Origin: Plasmopara viticola | Lineage: Eukaryota; Oomycota; Peronosporomycetes; Peronosporales; Peronosporaceae | NCBI GenBank assembly: GCA_001695595.3 | Contig: MBPM02000021.1 | Coordinates: 372,001 to 436,000, forward strand | Length of the DNA: 64,000 bases | Direction: 5' to 3' | Translations under genes and position numbers: made by a program | Notes under the pieces: generated by a model | The model's input: only the letters and a program-made list of their open reading frames with translations | The model's database searches: none | Told to the model about the DNA's origin: nothing | Part shown: positions 1 through 11,935 of the stretch, piece after piece | How positions within the stretch are numbered: position 1 is the stretch's first letter | Layout: the number at the start of each line of letters is the position of its first letter

Positions 1-214
1 GACACCAAGTTACAACAGAAGGTACAGGGACTCAAATTGTGGACTACAGCGTTATTAGAGTTGTGCTCTTCTAACTGAACCCGCAATCTGGCCATAGTAA
101 AATTCAATTTTTTTTCTTTTAAGTCAGGCCACCGGCTTAAAAATCCGCTTTGTGTCAACGACGGAGCGTCCCCGCCCTCACACGCCATCAAACGCCCCCC
201 ACGGTCCACCACAT

Positions 215-285
215 CTACCCTAGCTGGTGAAGCACTGGTCTATTAAGCCAGTGGTCGTGGATTCGAGCCCCGCGGGGGGTGTAGA
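215..285 (+). pseudogene. tRNA-like sequence (degenerate tRNA or tRNA-derived SINE head)
   Basis: The segment folds as an imperfect cloverleaf. Its acceptor arms CTACCCT and GGTGTAG pair with one mismatch. The anticodon arm is CTGGT-CTATTAA-GCCAG, which would give anticodon ATT. The T arm has a B-box-like GGATTCGAGCCCC. The D arm is abnormally short (GCT-GGTGA-AGC), so the A box is damaged. An ATT anticodon would be unusual for a eukaryotic tRNA-Asn, which normally carries GTT. A tRNA pseudogene or the head of a tRNA-related SINE, a class known from Phytophthora, is therefore more likely than a working tRNA. Confidence 0.4.
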
Positions 286-569
286 CAGACTTATCGTTGA
301 GCATGTAAAGCTCAGATGAAAAAGCGCCAATCTCATACCCTGTTCAAGTCTACTGTATCGGCTAATAATAATTGCTGCATTTTCTGTCAAATCTCCAAAA
401 TGTTGCAATCGAGACAGTCTTAAAAAAATATGGCATGGCTCGAGGCACGGAAGCGTTCAGATAAGAAAGTTAAGACCTTTGAAGCTTAAGTCCACGGCAA
501 CCTCCATGAGCCTAAAATGTGTGACAACGACGAAGAGCGTGGACACTTCCAGGTAGCTAATTGCGGGGC

Positions 570-1455
570 TGCAGCCATCAAACGAGTAGCTTGACAAAAT
601 TAGCTGGCTCGCGATTTTTCCGAGCAGTCTCCTTGCAGAATATAAATCAGCTTGTCAGTTGTGGAGTTCTCAAAGACGTGATACTAATTGCGGTATAAGC
701 TGCAGGAGAGCAAGCGACTCAGAACGATGAAGCGCGCGTCAATTTTTCTGCAGAACGTTTAAATGAGGCCGAGGTAATTGTCGCAAGGGGAACGGTCAAA
801 AGGTAAACGGCATCAGGTACAAGGCCAGTACTTTAATCTTGGCCAACCCTGCTGAGTTTCCCGCTGGCAAAAGGCAGTGTGACGATAAACTTATCGACAG
901 CGGCTTTAGCACACATTAAACCTCATCAGAATAGTCTTTCCAATTACGATGCATTGGACTCTGGGTTAGAGGACACCATTGCGATATGCGGGTGACTATT
1001 ACGGGTCTGATCACGTGATCAGGCGTTTTGCTCGTCAAGATTGTTGATGTTCGGCAATTGTCAGCTGGCAAACTAGTAGAAGCGGTGTAAAAGTTGTTTA
1101 CGTGCTTACGCAGTAACCATTTGTTAAGGAAAAGAAAGTACTTAGCTATCAGAAATCGCCGAGGTTGATAGTAAGAAAAAGCCTTGGTACGCTTGGTTGG
1201 GACACCTCGGGAAATGGAGAATGATTAAGACAGCGCGTTGCAAATTAGATGCCGGTGGTGAAGAAGAGTATTAAAAAGGTCTACGGAGGATGCCCGAAGG
1301 GGATGCAAATACTTGGTATATTTCCGCCACGGTTGCCTACAAAAACACCAAGTGTGAAGATTGTACGCATAGACATGATGGAATCAATGAAAATGGTCTA
1401 TTGCAACGGTGTAAATATGTGCTCAGTTCTGTGGATTAGTTTTCGCAGTTTGGAA
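570..1455 (+). pseudogene. Decayed Ty1/Copia polyprotein fragment (gag end, protease, pre-integrase, start of integrase)
   Basis: Copia landmarks occur in the right order but in different frames. Around 690-800 there is a gag-like Glu/Ala-rich stretch (ARVNFSAERLNEAEV). At 890-904 lies an aspartic protease motif LIDSG followed by STH, continued from 921 in another frame as PHQNSLSNYDALDSGLE, typical of the region after a Copia protease. Around 1,030-1,140 RQLSAGKLVE appears, and at 1,194-1,211 WLGHLG, the GAG-pre-integrase LGH box. From 1,249 one frame carries MPVVKKS, GGCPKGMQ and DMMESMK, matching the pre-integrase zinc residues and the integrase start. Similarity stops at about 1,455, where repeat V1 begins. 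Several frameshifts and stops make it non-functional. No LTR was recognised. Confidence 0.6.
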
Positions 1456-3340
1456 TGGGAAAGTTGGTATTTTACCGCTGTATGCATCTTGGATAGACGG
1501 ATGATGACGCTAGATTATGGATGTGCTTATGGCGCATGCCAAAACGACCATATTTTTCTGTACTGCGCACATATCTCCATCAAAGGTGTTGCTCAACTTA
1601 CCTCAAAACGCACCATATAAATCCAGCGAGCTCCATATACAACACACACTCGCTACTTAGTATCCCAGAAACTGCTCAATTTTTCATGTGTTTTTGGAGT
1701 GCCTCAGAAATTGTGCATGCGATCAAATTTATAAGACTGATGTTCTAGATCAGAATGTGTCATTACTTCTTGTATTCGAGCTTTCGGTATCGAACGGGGT
1801 ATTACGCATTCTGGGGAGCCGCTAATCAGCCCCCCTCTTTCATTAACTATCCCCCTTCCTCCTTAATGGAGTATCTCTAAGCTTTGATATGTAATTGGCT
1901 GGAGCAAACACCATTAAATTTGCATGTTCAATAGGTTACAAAACATTCGCAATGCACAAAAACCTTGCATATTTGCTCATATGAAAGCTGATAAATTAAA
2001 ACGATCGCGACAAACATTCATTATTCTAAAAAGCAGATTTTCAATCTTGAGATTGGCATGTACGAGCATTTAAACTAAGTACTAGGAGAGCAAGCAGAGA
2101 TTATCAGTCATAGACATTACCCAGAGCATCAAGGTCTATCTCTGCATTGGCTGTGCGAGCCGCATCGGCATTAATGTTGATATCAACAGGTTTGTTGCAC
2201 CGTTCTCTGTTGTTGAGCATTTAAGACATGTAGCTTTGATCTCACTGTCTGATCGGTGTCCAACTCTCCTCGCACTTTTGCACGCAAATATGAGGCCTTC
2301 ATCCTGCGATCAGGGGTTACTGCCAAACGAGCCTTTTCCAACAACGCGTAAGTAGTGCTAACGATGGATTCTATCGGACTCGTAGTCGAAGAAATATCCA
2401 ATTGTCCTGCCCTTGCGAATGTTCAATATTCTACAAAGCATCCAAATCTAACGGCGTTCGCTCCTCATCATCGCAATCTGGAGTAATGAAAATGAGTCTA
2501 CATTATCTATCGACTTCGACTTTATTAATAGGATTCCTTTAGCAGTCGGCCACAGTCTCGATATAGCCGATGACTTTCGCTCGAGATCGTCAACATCACA
2601 CGATAAATAATTATAAGAGAGTGACAAAAAGCTGATATATGATCGAAAGTGTATCAAATCACCTGATGGAGACAATGTCATAAGCTGCTATCTCGACGTT
2701 GATTTAAGACGTGTTCGATAGAGTTTGCGCTGTTTTGTTCACTGTTTCATTGGTGTACACGCCTGATTTTTTGCTCAAGTACGCCAGAAGTCCTCATTTC
2801 TAAAGAATGTAGGTTTCTGTGCCATAATTAGTGTGGCGGGAAGAACTTGTTCTGACACGAGCAAGCGAGAAGTCGACCAGGTGTGGTTATCTCTAAAAAA
2901 GACGGTGGGCGATGTGTGGCTGACCGACAGCAAAATTTTGGACAATTTGCAAATGCGTGCGTCGTGGAGGCTAAGCAAACCAACCGGTGTGTTTCGATAG
3001 AAAGAGAACGTGATATGCTGTTAGCAATGCCTTCTTTAATGGTGGTGGCACCTTCGGCAAACGTCGGGTCAAAGCGCCAGCTAACCATATGAAGACATCA
3101 TTGTTTTTAAAAGATTTGAAAATGGAATAAGACTTACCATACTTGACAGCCATCAAGCCAATCTTGGCAATCAAGAATCTCAATACATTGACCAAATTCA
3201 CGCAATTGTCCGTGTCTGAAGTTAACTTTCGGCTCGACAGATGATCTGTGACGTGACAAATTGACGAATTAATTGTGATGACGTCTCTTGCACATTTTTC
3301 GAATCGAGTTTGATGAAGTCCTCCCACACTATTTTGGGGT
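1456..3340. repeat. Segment V1, direct duplicate of V2 (62,033-64,000)
   Basis: From TGGGAAAGTTGGTATT onward the sequence runs colinear and nearly identical with 62,033-64,000, in the same orientation and about 60.6 kb apart. The left border is sharp: V1 abuts a Copia integrase fragment, V2 abuts unrelated sequence. The right border cannot be fixed because V2 leaves the window at a point matching about 3,340 here. Between 1,818 and 1,866 both copies share a pyrimidine-rich run after GCCGCTAATCAG. V1 contains the minus-strand gene remnant described separately. Confidence 0.85.
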
Positions 3341-3396
3341 CGTGTTATGATTGCAAGCTTACCGAGAATAAGGATGTTTTGCTTTCTCATGCTCAT
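2108..3396 (-). pseudogene. Remnant of a multi-exon gene in V1 (product not recognised)
   Basis: The minus strand shows exon-like open stretches in both V copies. One at 3,139-3,396 includes FEKCARDVITIN and LIAKIGLMAVKY. It is followed by a candidate intron at 3,081-3,137 (57 nt, GTAAGT...TTAG, present at the same length in V2), then ALTRRLPKVPPPLKKALL. Downstream are a stretch with ARLAVTPDRRMKASYLRAK (about 2,240-2,340) and a C-terminus-like frame with ADAARTANAEIDLDALGNVYD ending in TGA at 2,108-2,110. These lie in different frames with stops between them, so V1 cannot encode one continuous protein without further splicing. V1 also has a stop near 2,970 where V2 stays open. No family was recognised. 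Confidence 0.4.
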
Positions 3397-3399
3397 TGA

Positions 3400-6300
3400 G
3401 TTCTACCTGGCGTGTATTGAAAAAGCAAGGTGCTTGTCATTCGTTGCTTGAAATATATAAGACTTAAGAACGTGGTGGTTTCTTTTGATTGCCAAGTTTA
3501 TACTCTCGAATTACATACCTCTTTGAATGATATCGTGGCCGTCACCAAGCTGAGTGTACAATGGTCCTGTTTGAAAGTCTTGAACAAGCTAAAATGGTTA
3601 GCAGGTATGCTCCTTTTCAATTTCCTGCTACGCAATGCCAGAATCGCGTTTTGGCTTCGCTAGCTTGGCGTAAAGCTGATTGCTGTACAAGAAGTCAGCA
3701 AATTGGGTGATAAGAAAATTTGTGTAAGATCGAAAGACAGAACACATTGTTTGCAATACTTGGATGGATCAGTATTTCTTGAGTGCTGAGAGTTTGCCCG
3801 CCTTGTGTGATAATCAACGTCTACTTGTGGAGTAAAAGTAAGAGAATGCCTCTTATGGATCATTAGCAATTGTTTGGGTTGATACGGGGACAAAGCAGTG
3901 ACGAAGTATATCAAGTACACCATCTGCGGCATCACTACGTCATTGACTGCATCTAATCGACAACTGTGGCAGTCGAAGGTGATTTGTATCTATTAGTTTA
4001 AAGTATGTGTTGAGCCAATCAATGTAAAAAATCGACATAGATAACCAGCTGAAGGCTTACACGTATGCAAAATTAGATATTGCCGGTCTCTATGGCTTCG
4101 CATAGGAACCTTTGCTTTGCAAATAGGCTCACGGGGTATTTGTCCGTTGTGCTGAAGATGCGAGAAAGGTAAAAATAGGAGAAGATCTACATTTTCGTGC
4201 TCAGGGTAAATTACAGTAGCGTCTTCACTCAAAAATACACTTTCTGGTACCGTGACTACTCGCTTTTCGCTTGTATCGACAGTGACCACAAGTGAAGCGA
4301 GTCTAAGTTATTGTCGAGCAGATGATAATGAATGGTCAAACAATTTCTAACGATTCTCGCTAATTTACTTGGTTATTCGAAGCAATGATGAATACAAAGA
4401 AGAAAGACCGCGCCAATTCGATAAAGAGACAAATATTCAAAAGCCATGAAGCGCACTTTGTGATGGAGGAACCATATTTTTGTTCGTGCTAGAATTTGAC
4501 CTCAAAAATGCGCCAGACACTAGTATATTTTAACAGCGACGCTCGTTAGACCAAGCACCCGCCAATTGTCATAAGCAACATGTCTAGCTTTTAATTAAGG
4601 CGGTATGGACGAGACCCTACCACTGCGCGTGAAGTTGCTCATAAATTACGCAGCAATGCGTATAGTTGGTAGCACGCGTTGATGGCATGCTCAGCGCTGA
4701 GGCGATGACGGTATGGGTGACTGAGTGAGCACATAACAACGCTTATACAGGAAAGCAATCGTTGCGTACGGTCAGCGGGGTGGTTGGCAGTTTATCAAGG
4801 CATTGAAGACGAGGCTCTATCAGGGCACTTGTGGTGGCAATTTGCCCACTGAGCATTGCGCATATGAGAGATCCAGGTCTTCTGATACGTGAGGAAGGAC
4901 TCAATTTTCGGGGACTCAGATAGACACAGAACATCAATCAAGGCGTCATTGTGTCAGTCAACGATTACGAGCACATAAAGTTGGATCAAGACGGTCGATT
5001 TCTGAGAAGAAGAAGACGACGACACATGGCACTCACCGATCAGCGCGAAATGTCTCATCCTAAACGCAATAGTATGTCTGGAGAAGACACGAGCAGACAT
5101 GTACGGTTAATAGTACGATAAGTCTGTAGCCTTGTTCTGTTGTAAACGCCATGCTTGCTAAATGAGATGGGATGGCAGATAAAAAGCTTGTCAAGCCAAT
5201 AAGAAAATGTCATACGATCGGAAGAACAATCAGATTGTCAACTAAAAGCTAAAGATACACTGATTCGACAAAGTAGATTATCAATCTTGACGAAACTCGC
5301 CTTCGGCTATTCCCCAATCGAGGAATATGCCATCGAATGCACTTGCTCTCACAGTATATTAGTATATACTGCGTGACACATCTAAGTCATTGACGCATCT
5401 TTTCGTGTAGACACGAGGCTAGAATGGTTACGAAAGAAACATATTTATATTACGTCAACATATAGCCACATCGCAAATGGCGCATCGTGCTCGATTATAA
5501 GCAGCAGAAAGTGCCCATTATCTAGCCACACATGCCGAATTTCAAGAATGATTGTGCTACACAGCAATGCACGATTTGCAGCGCACTTGGATCAATATTT
5601 ATTATAAGCTTGTAATGCAAAAGAGCAACTACGCTCTGAAAGCAATTGTTAAAGTTTCTCGATTGCATATTCAAATTGAAGCGCTCAGTAATGCAATCGA
5701 TCAGACTTCGCAAGCCTTATGCGCTAAAATGTTTGGATGGCATTGTCATCTATAGTACAAAGAGGTGGACAGAAAGACAGCATTGCTAATCGGCGAGGGG
5801 CACTAGGGTGTATATGCAAGGATCAACTTTACGTCAGTGCAAATAAATGCGCACAACGACTTCTCTTACAAAATGCTTTTCTTCAAAGCATCGCTTTTAA
5901 AATTCCTTACATTAATCAAGACCGTCGTAAATATGCTAGTTCTATAAAGCGATATATCAACCTTGTCATCTACTTACACTTTTACAGGCCAATTGGCTTA
6001 GAAGTAGCTAGACCGCTGTCCAATTTTCAAATACAGCCTGACTTTACGGTAGCATCAAGGAGCGTTTGACAACGTCAAAGAAGGTCCTTTCAGCTGCTAA
6101 TTCTAGCCTTATCGGATCCAGAACGATCGTGTGCGACGCGTCGATTTACAAATTAATAAACAGACACTAAGTATTGAGATAAAAAAGCTAAATCTCGACA
6201 GCCTAACTTTCGCTAAATTTAATAGGCTTCAGATTTATTCTAGTCAACACAGATCGTACGTTGCTATACACGAGACGCAAGAGCAAAAGTCATCCAGCTA

Positions 6301-8400
6301 TTCTCTGATGAAGTTGAGGCATTTACAACTCATCAATACCAAAGAATAGCCGTATGGCTTCTGTTCTTGTAGCATAGAGTTAGGTATAATCTAGGAAAGA
6401 TTTTATCGTGCCACTCGGACCATGATTTAGTCTCCGTCATAGCTGTAAACTGCTCATCCTTTAAGTCGAAAACAATCCATTAAGTCGAAAACAATATCTT
6501 GTAAAGCACCTTGTCATGGTTATTTTTGGGCGTTTGGGGTTCCACTCGATATCGTCTTTAGCAAGAACACGCAAGATTTGACAGCGTAAAGCTTACTAGC
6601 GGACATCTTCCCGATGTTCTCGTATACGTTAAAAAGTTCTCTCACGGGATCCCGCTCTTGTAAAATCGGTCTACAGTACAAAATTTTGCTAGCAGTCAGC
6701 AGCGCCCCTACGTCTGAGCAAGCTCGAACCAAGAATAACTCTATGCTCGTACATCGACTTCGCTGAAGTTGTCGTGATCAAAATTCTGACAATGTCAAAC
6801 TAGGGCTGAGCACCACGTCGAACTAGGGCTGAGCACCACAGCTACAACTCTGATTGCCGGCATCAATGTCGAACTAGGGCTGAGCACCACAGCTACAACT
6901 CTGATTGCCGGCATCAATTTCTCGGTCATTCGAGATGCCAAACGAGACAAGCCTTCCGTATTAATGAGTTCCTGACAGCGTGGCTCTTAGAATCGCGTTT
7001 TTAACGCTGAGAGTCAGAGTCTTGATATTTTTGTTTCTGACGTTTCTTTTCGGGCAACTCATTAAAAAGTACCTTGTGATTCGCTCGCGGGCTCAACTTC
7101 AAATGAGATTTTGCTCATTCGACCGTTTTCCGTTCTATTGTGCCGCATTAAGGCAGTTTGACTTTGACTTGGGCTTTTTAAGCCGAGTTTAGATCACGGT
7201 TATGTACTTTATAGGGGTCGCAGCGGCTATAATAGTCGCTCGTGAGCAGGCGGTACATTTCGCAGTGCATGCATTTGTTAATTGTGGCGTTTTTTACGAC
7301 TCAAACTGGTGATGCGAAAAACACGATACTCAGATCTTGCCGGTAGTAGCACTCACCCTATTAATTTCCTGATGCTGATGTTGGCGGGTCGTTATTGATC
7401 ATAAGGCTTTGGTCTTGTTCACTTTAAATAAAGGGAGATGGACGCGTGTATATGAATGTACTTAATTATCGCCGAGTCGTTGCCTGACCCCATAGCGTGC
7501 TCACGCTAGTATGCCGCATGATACTCGGACATTGTGAGCTTAGCTCGTATCTTGGTATTTAAGTTGCCGGAGTCGGCACGTTAGGACAAGGCTGTGGATG
7601 CTACTACTCAATTTTGAGGCAACTTCAGAAATTCTGGCTACACCATCAGGCTTATGCGGTCCGAATGGTGCCCACGCCAACAATTCTTACTCACCCACTT
7701 AGGTGCGGGTTTACTGTACTGGGTGCGATTGCTTGTCCACTTTAGTGGCCTACGTCGCCTCACTTGCAATCATATGAGTATCAGAACAGTTACCTCTCGG
7801 TATCAATCTAAGCAACAAGCCGCTCGAGCCACAGCTTAGCTCATAACTAGAGAAAAGTGACTGTAGCAGAATCCAATTATGCAAGAATTTGGACGAAAAA
7901 TCAAGTAGTTTTGCAGTAGATGGTATTTTCATAAAAAAATCGTCTATGGCCCTAGGACCATCACTTATACATATTAGTGAGCATTATACGAATTGGAGGA
8001 CTTGAACCACATTGGGATGTTAACGAGACATTTCAGCTCACATTAAAATATACAAGTTTTATCAGGTCTGTGAGTTGAGACCGCATTGGCATTTAAAGCT
8101 AGGTAAGTAGCAATAGGTGACCCGTGTAGGTTGTATGTATCAAGCTTAGATCAATGACGGAAAGCAACACGACAATCTCGTCGCATGTAAAAAAGTAGTC
8201 TCTGTGAGCTAGCTAGGAACGCGAAAGCTCTGCTGAAATTAAAAAAGAAGTTTAGATCAGTTGATCCTCTTCCTCTATCTTGTCTAGAGTTAGAAGTCAT
8301 GAGATCGCACCAAAGACCTCCATTCGAAATAATGATGATTTAAGTTAAGCAGACGATCAAGCCGTACGATATTAAGAATCTGATCAAGATGATTTTTATA
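3400..8400. other. Stretch without a recognised gene
   Basis: Both strands hold only short open frames full of stops, and several of the longest lack an ATG. I see no domain motif, LTR, tRNA or homology to other parts of the window, apart from the tandem repeat at 6,794-6,918 and a short direct repeat TTAAGTCGAAAACAAT near 6,460-6,495. Stretches at 3,993-4,289 and 6,520-6,732 (minus strand) have protein-like composition but no ATG start and no recognisable family. Confidence 0.5.
6794..6918. repeat. Tandem repeat, 51-bp unit, two and a half copies
   Basis: A 51-bp unit beginning GTCGAACTAGGGCTGAGCAC is present at 6,817-6,867 and exactly again at 6,868-6,918. A 23-bp partial unit with one mismatch (GTCAAAC...) precedes them at 6,794-6,816. 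The exact identity of the two full units suggests a recent duplication. It is not seen elsewhere in the window. Confidence 0.9.
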
Positions 8401-8407
8401 GGCACAC

Positions 8408-8832
8408 TGTGACGTAACTATCGTCACCGGCAGTTTTGTCGATAACGGCTTATACGCAAAATAATGAAAATATTTCCAAATGCATACTATCCATAGGTGT
8501 TGGCTTTTATACAGATTCCGACAAGAGAACAGTTCCAGTTGTCCCATAATCATTGGAAACAAGAAAGCTTACTGAATGAAGCAACCTAGGATGTGTAAAA
8601 CCCCAATTGGAATAAAGAAGAAGGAAATATTTTAGGATGGTAGCAGTGTATGGCTGGGAGCCACCAGTTATGCTGCGGCAAAAAAATTGGTCGTGAGAGC
8701 TCTTCATCGAATATCACTTCTCAATTTGCTTAAAGCAACAAACACTCCTCCACTTTTACGACTTCACCTCTCCCGCGCCTCAGCCTTGTCCGACGGCCGA
8801 CCTTGATTAGTTTCCTCCGCGACTGTGTTACA
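8408..8832 (+). mobile_element. Isolated Gypsy LTR, same family as the G1 LTRs
   Basis: This 425-bp sequence starts TGTGACGTAAC and ends CGACTGTGTTACA, with short TGT.AC inverted termini. It matches the complement of the G1 LTRs (18,420-18,850 and 24,192-24,631), including the segment with GGTGGCTCTCAGCCA (here GGCTGGGAGCCACC). Its orientation is opposite to G1-G3. No internal Gypsy sequence adjoins it, so it is a solo LTR or a recombination remnant. The 5-bp flanks (CACAC and TATAC) do not match, so no target duplication supports simple LTR-LTR recombination. Confidence 0.75.
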
Positions 8833-9002
8833 TATACTAATTTCACCCAAATCCATTCTTTGCAATCAAGTATATGGCTTTGCCGTTGCTCTTTCAAACA
8901 ATGCCAATATATTTAATGTAAAAGAGATTGCTTTGATGATCGACAATCTTGTAGATTCGCCCCTTCAAGTAATGTAATGTATTACGTTATCGCGTTGCCA
9001 AG

Positions 9003-9772
9003 TTATGCACGTGCTAGGCTCAGTCTGGCTAGTCCACGGCATAGAGTGGTGTCCGCATACGTCGAGTCTCGTTCGGCGGGCAGTGCATCCAGCACCGAGG
9101 TCGTGAGGGTCTTCCATTTCTTTCGGTCTTGTGCAAGGGTACGTACCACTTCGAGGTCTTGTGCTATCCGGAGTCGAAAGCCAGAGCCACGGGAAACAAG
9201 GTTGTGGTCGAGTGTTGAGGGGGGCGTGGTGCGGGGACGTCCGCGCCATTTTGGTGCGGTGGAGAAGAAGTAGGCACGCATCTGGAGGTTAGCTGGAACG
9301 TCGGGATTGCGGCGAAGTACATGACCAAACAGGCGCCAGCGAGCTTGTGTCAGTCGTAGTCTCAGCGGCCGCTCATCACAGAGGTCGTAGAGTCTTGCAT
9401 TCGAAATGTGTCGGGGGTAGCGATAGCCTAGAGCGTAGCGAAGCTGGCGGCGATGGAAACTCTCGAGGCCGTGGAGCTCTGACTTGGTAAGAGCCCATGT
9501 GGCGCAGCTGTACAGCAGAATCGGTAGAATGTAGGTGTTGTACAATCGAATGCGGGTCTTGGGTGAGATGAGCGTGGGGCGGAGCCAGACGGACCAGAGG
9601 CGGTGGAGCGCAAGGGTGGCCAGGGACTTGCGTCGGGTAGATCTTTAATATCGCCGAGGAGTGTTCCGAGCTTCTTAGTGTGGCGCCAGGTTTCTTCTCG
9701 GGATCGGACGTGTCGAGTGGCGCCCGACGGGTTGCAGTGGCGGCGGATTTCGGTGACTTCGGTCTTGGCTTC
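9003..9772 (-). pseudogene. C-terminal part of LINE reverse transcriptase ORF
   Basis: From about 9,545 to 9,003 one frame runs open and contains YNTYILPILLYSCATWALTK, the conserved post-RT segment of LINE proteins, then RRQLRYALGYRYPRH, WRLFGHVLRR and WRGRPRTT. It ends at a stop at 9,003. Just upstream, ETWRHTKKLGTLLGDIKDL and RRKSLATLALHRLWSVWL lie in neighbouring frames, showing at least one frameshift near 9,640. The catalytic palm motif is not present, so this piece could not act as a polymerase. Confidence 0.75.
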
Positions 9773-9790
9773 GTTTTTTTTTTTTTTTTC

Positions 9791-9957
9791 AGGGTTAGAA
9801 GGAAGTCATCAATGCGGTGCTCACCTCTATCGTGGATCTTGGTTTCTCGGAGGCCAAGGATATCGACGCGGTAGCGCCGGAGATCTTCGGGGAGTGTTTC
9901 GTGCTTCTTGCGCTTCGAACCTAGAGAATTCACATTAAAGGAGCCAATCCGGATGCG
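9791..9957 (-). pseudogene. N-terminal fragment of LINE endonuclease
   Basis: The frame IRIGSFNVNSLGSKRKKH, followed by RRYRVDILGLRETKIHDRG, is the start of an AP-like (exonuclease/endonuclease/phosphatase) domain. It holds the conserved Asn of the FNVNSL motif and the Glu of LRETK. It breaks off after about 55 residues at the poly(A) tract (9,772-9,790 as T on the plus strand), where the sequence jumps to the RT C-terminus. The catalytic His and Asp motifs of the domain are missing. Confidence 0.75.
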
Positions 9958-11935
9958 GTTGGCGCGGTTAAGGGCGTGGAAGGGGGTTTGGCCTGGTGCT
10001 GGAGACCGTCGCGTCGAAGGTGAGTTAGAGACCTGCAGATGCCCGAGAGCACCTGCCCGAAGCGCGCGAGCATTTAGCCCCCGCGCTGGGAAGGAGCTTG
10101 TTTAGTATATTTTGGTATATTAGGGCATCTCTTGAAAGTTTTGCTGATATTTTCTTGCTTACTTATCGTGAAGGTGCTAAATTTGAAGTCGCAAAAAGGT
10201 CATTGCACATATTCTACAATCACAATCAAATTGAATTTGAATACACAATTGTGCCCAATTGCACAAGGCTTTACACATTGGCTGTAGCTTAATTAGCTCG
10301 ATGCGATTCATCAGTCACGACCATGGTGATCAAGTTTTGACCACTATCGTTTGCTGCCATGAGTGCGCACAAGCAAGCATTGAGACTGCCTACTTGTATG
10401 AGCCATTGACATAGTCTTCACTGGACATATCTTGAGAGAGCACACTAAGTAATTTATGCATGTCTCGGACAGCAAGCTGACCAAAAGTGTCGTAGCACAT
10501 TTATGCAGCAGTTTAAAGCTGCGGTCTTATGAAGCACAATTTTTCCATGATTGTTTATAGAGCAAAGTGGTTCTAAGAATGACATTTATGAGATCTATCT
10601 ATATGATATCGTTATTTTAGGTGATAACACGGTAACAAAGGTCAAATCATAGGTGAAAGGCCTTGTTAACCTGTCGTTTTAGTAAGAATATACGACTTTC
10701 CGGATCCTAATAGAGTTCATGCTGCATAAGGAAAGCTCCATTTCAAGGCTGCTCGAGCTTTTCGATGAAAAGTTCGTCAAGAGTGGGGAGCCGGAAGCCA
10801 AATTTGAAAAGTTTAAGCCAAGACACGGGAGTGAATAAGTTCTTTGTGGGGGTGTTTTTGCACGTGATATATCGGAACCCACCAAAAGCATTGTTTTGGC
10901 GTTGGGAAAGGTACTAGATATCTAGCTTGGTTTACATATTACGAAACGTTGCATAGCAGAGTAGAGTACTTTATTGAATATCGCTTTGATTAATTCTGAT
11001 GACGGCCATCGTTGTGCAGATGAGAATTACCGATTATCCATATAAATGCTGAACTCACTCGAGCTATATTTCTATGTCTTTAGCGGCCGCAATATATATA
11101 AAAAAAACAAGACAACAGAAATTGCATTTTAGCAAACAAGCTCAAGATTCGTCTCACATTTGATGTGTTCGACTTATATGCACAGGACTAAGTGTAATAA
11201 GCAATCTCACTTCCTTTCGTGCACATGTACACAACAACGCGTGCATCGCGCAGATACAGCGCGAAATTATTATGATCTATCGACAAAGTATGTTAGTTTC
11301 TGATTTCTTTATGCAAGAGATCAACGATTAGAAGCCAAGTGCATTCAAAACGATTGCGCGAATTTTCTGAAAAAGTGTCTTCGAAACCCGCAGCATTAAT
11401 GCTTTGATAGCGGCATCATGCTAGCTACGTGCTTGTATATTCCAGTAAGTTTTTTTGCACTAACGATATAAACATATATAACTTAAAGAGGATATACTCT
11501 TCTTTTAAGCTAGCGTGCAGATGTCTAACTTATAAAATTGCCTCGACTGTAAGATATAGTTCATCTAACACAAGGTGTGTAATGGCGGATCTACACAAGG
11601 AAGCGTAGGACCTCATGCAACTTCGGATTAATATAGATCGTATAACTTTATGCAGAAAACTTGAGCAGATTCCACACCTTTGTGTTGTGCGCAGACGTTT
11701 TTGAACTTGGGCTTAGAGGCACGAAAGTCTGAAAGCAATTTGAGGTGTACTAATGACGGTTGTCTAGGCGTACAGTTTCATAAGGATAATGTGTCATATT
11801 CTTGTTGGCAATTAGAACTCAATCTCCACATCATCATTTATGGTAATGTTTCTTTCATTTTCGTGCGCCTCATCAATTCATTAATATAGAAAACCAATCA
11901 TGGAGTAATCTGTATTAGCTAGGTCTTAATTTTTA

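Larger units (their letters stand above)
8977..10093 (-). mobile_element. Internally deleted non-LTR retrotransposon (LINE)
   Basis: Read on the minus strand, a GC-rich 5' leader (about 9,960-10,093) is followed by the start of an AP-type endonuclease, a run of about 20 A, the C-terminal end of a reverse transcriptase ORF, and a tail GATAACGTAATACATTACATTAC. Most of the endonuclease and RT core is missing. The leader and 3' end match the small insertion at 52,059-52,379, which confirms both ends of the family. The GC content is clearly higher than the surroundings. The true 5' end may be slightly longer. No target-site duplication is evident. Confidence 0.8.

Noticed and set aside
1007..1022. 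Perfect 16-bp palindrome CTGATCACGTGATCAG
   Set aside because: It lies inside decayed Copia sequence, and one isolated palindrome of this length is weak evidence for a regulatory site.
3993..4289. 98-residue minus-strand frame with protein-like composition
   Set aside because: It begins with GTG rather than ATG, has no recognised motif and no second copy for comparison.
9603..9938. Open frames on the plus strand across the LINE
   Set aside because: They are shadows of the GC-rich minus-strand LINE coding sequence.
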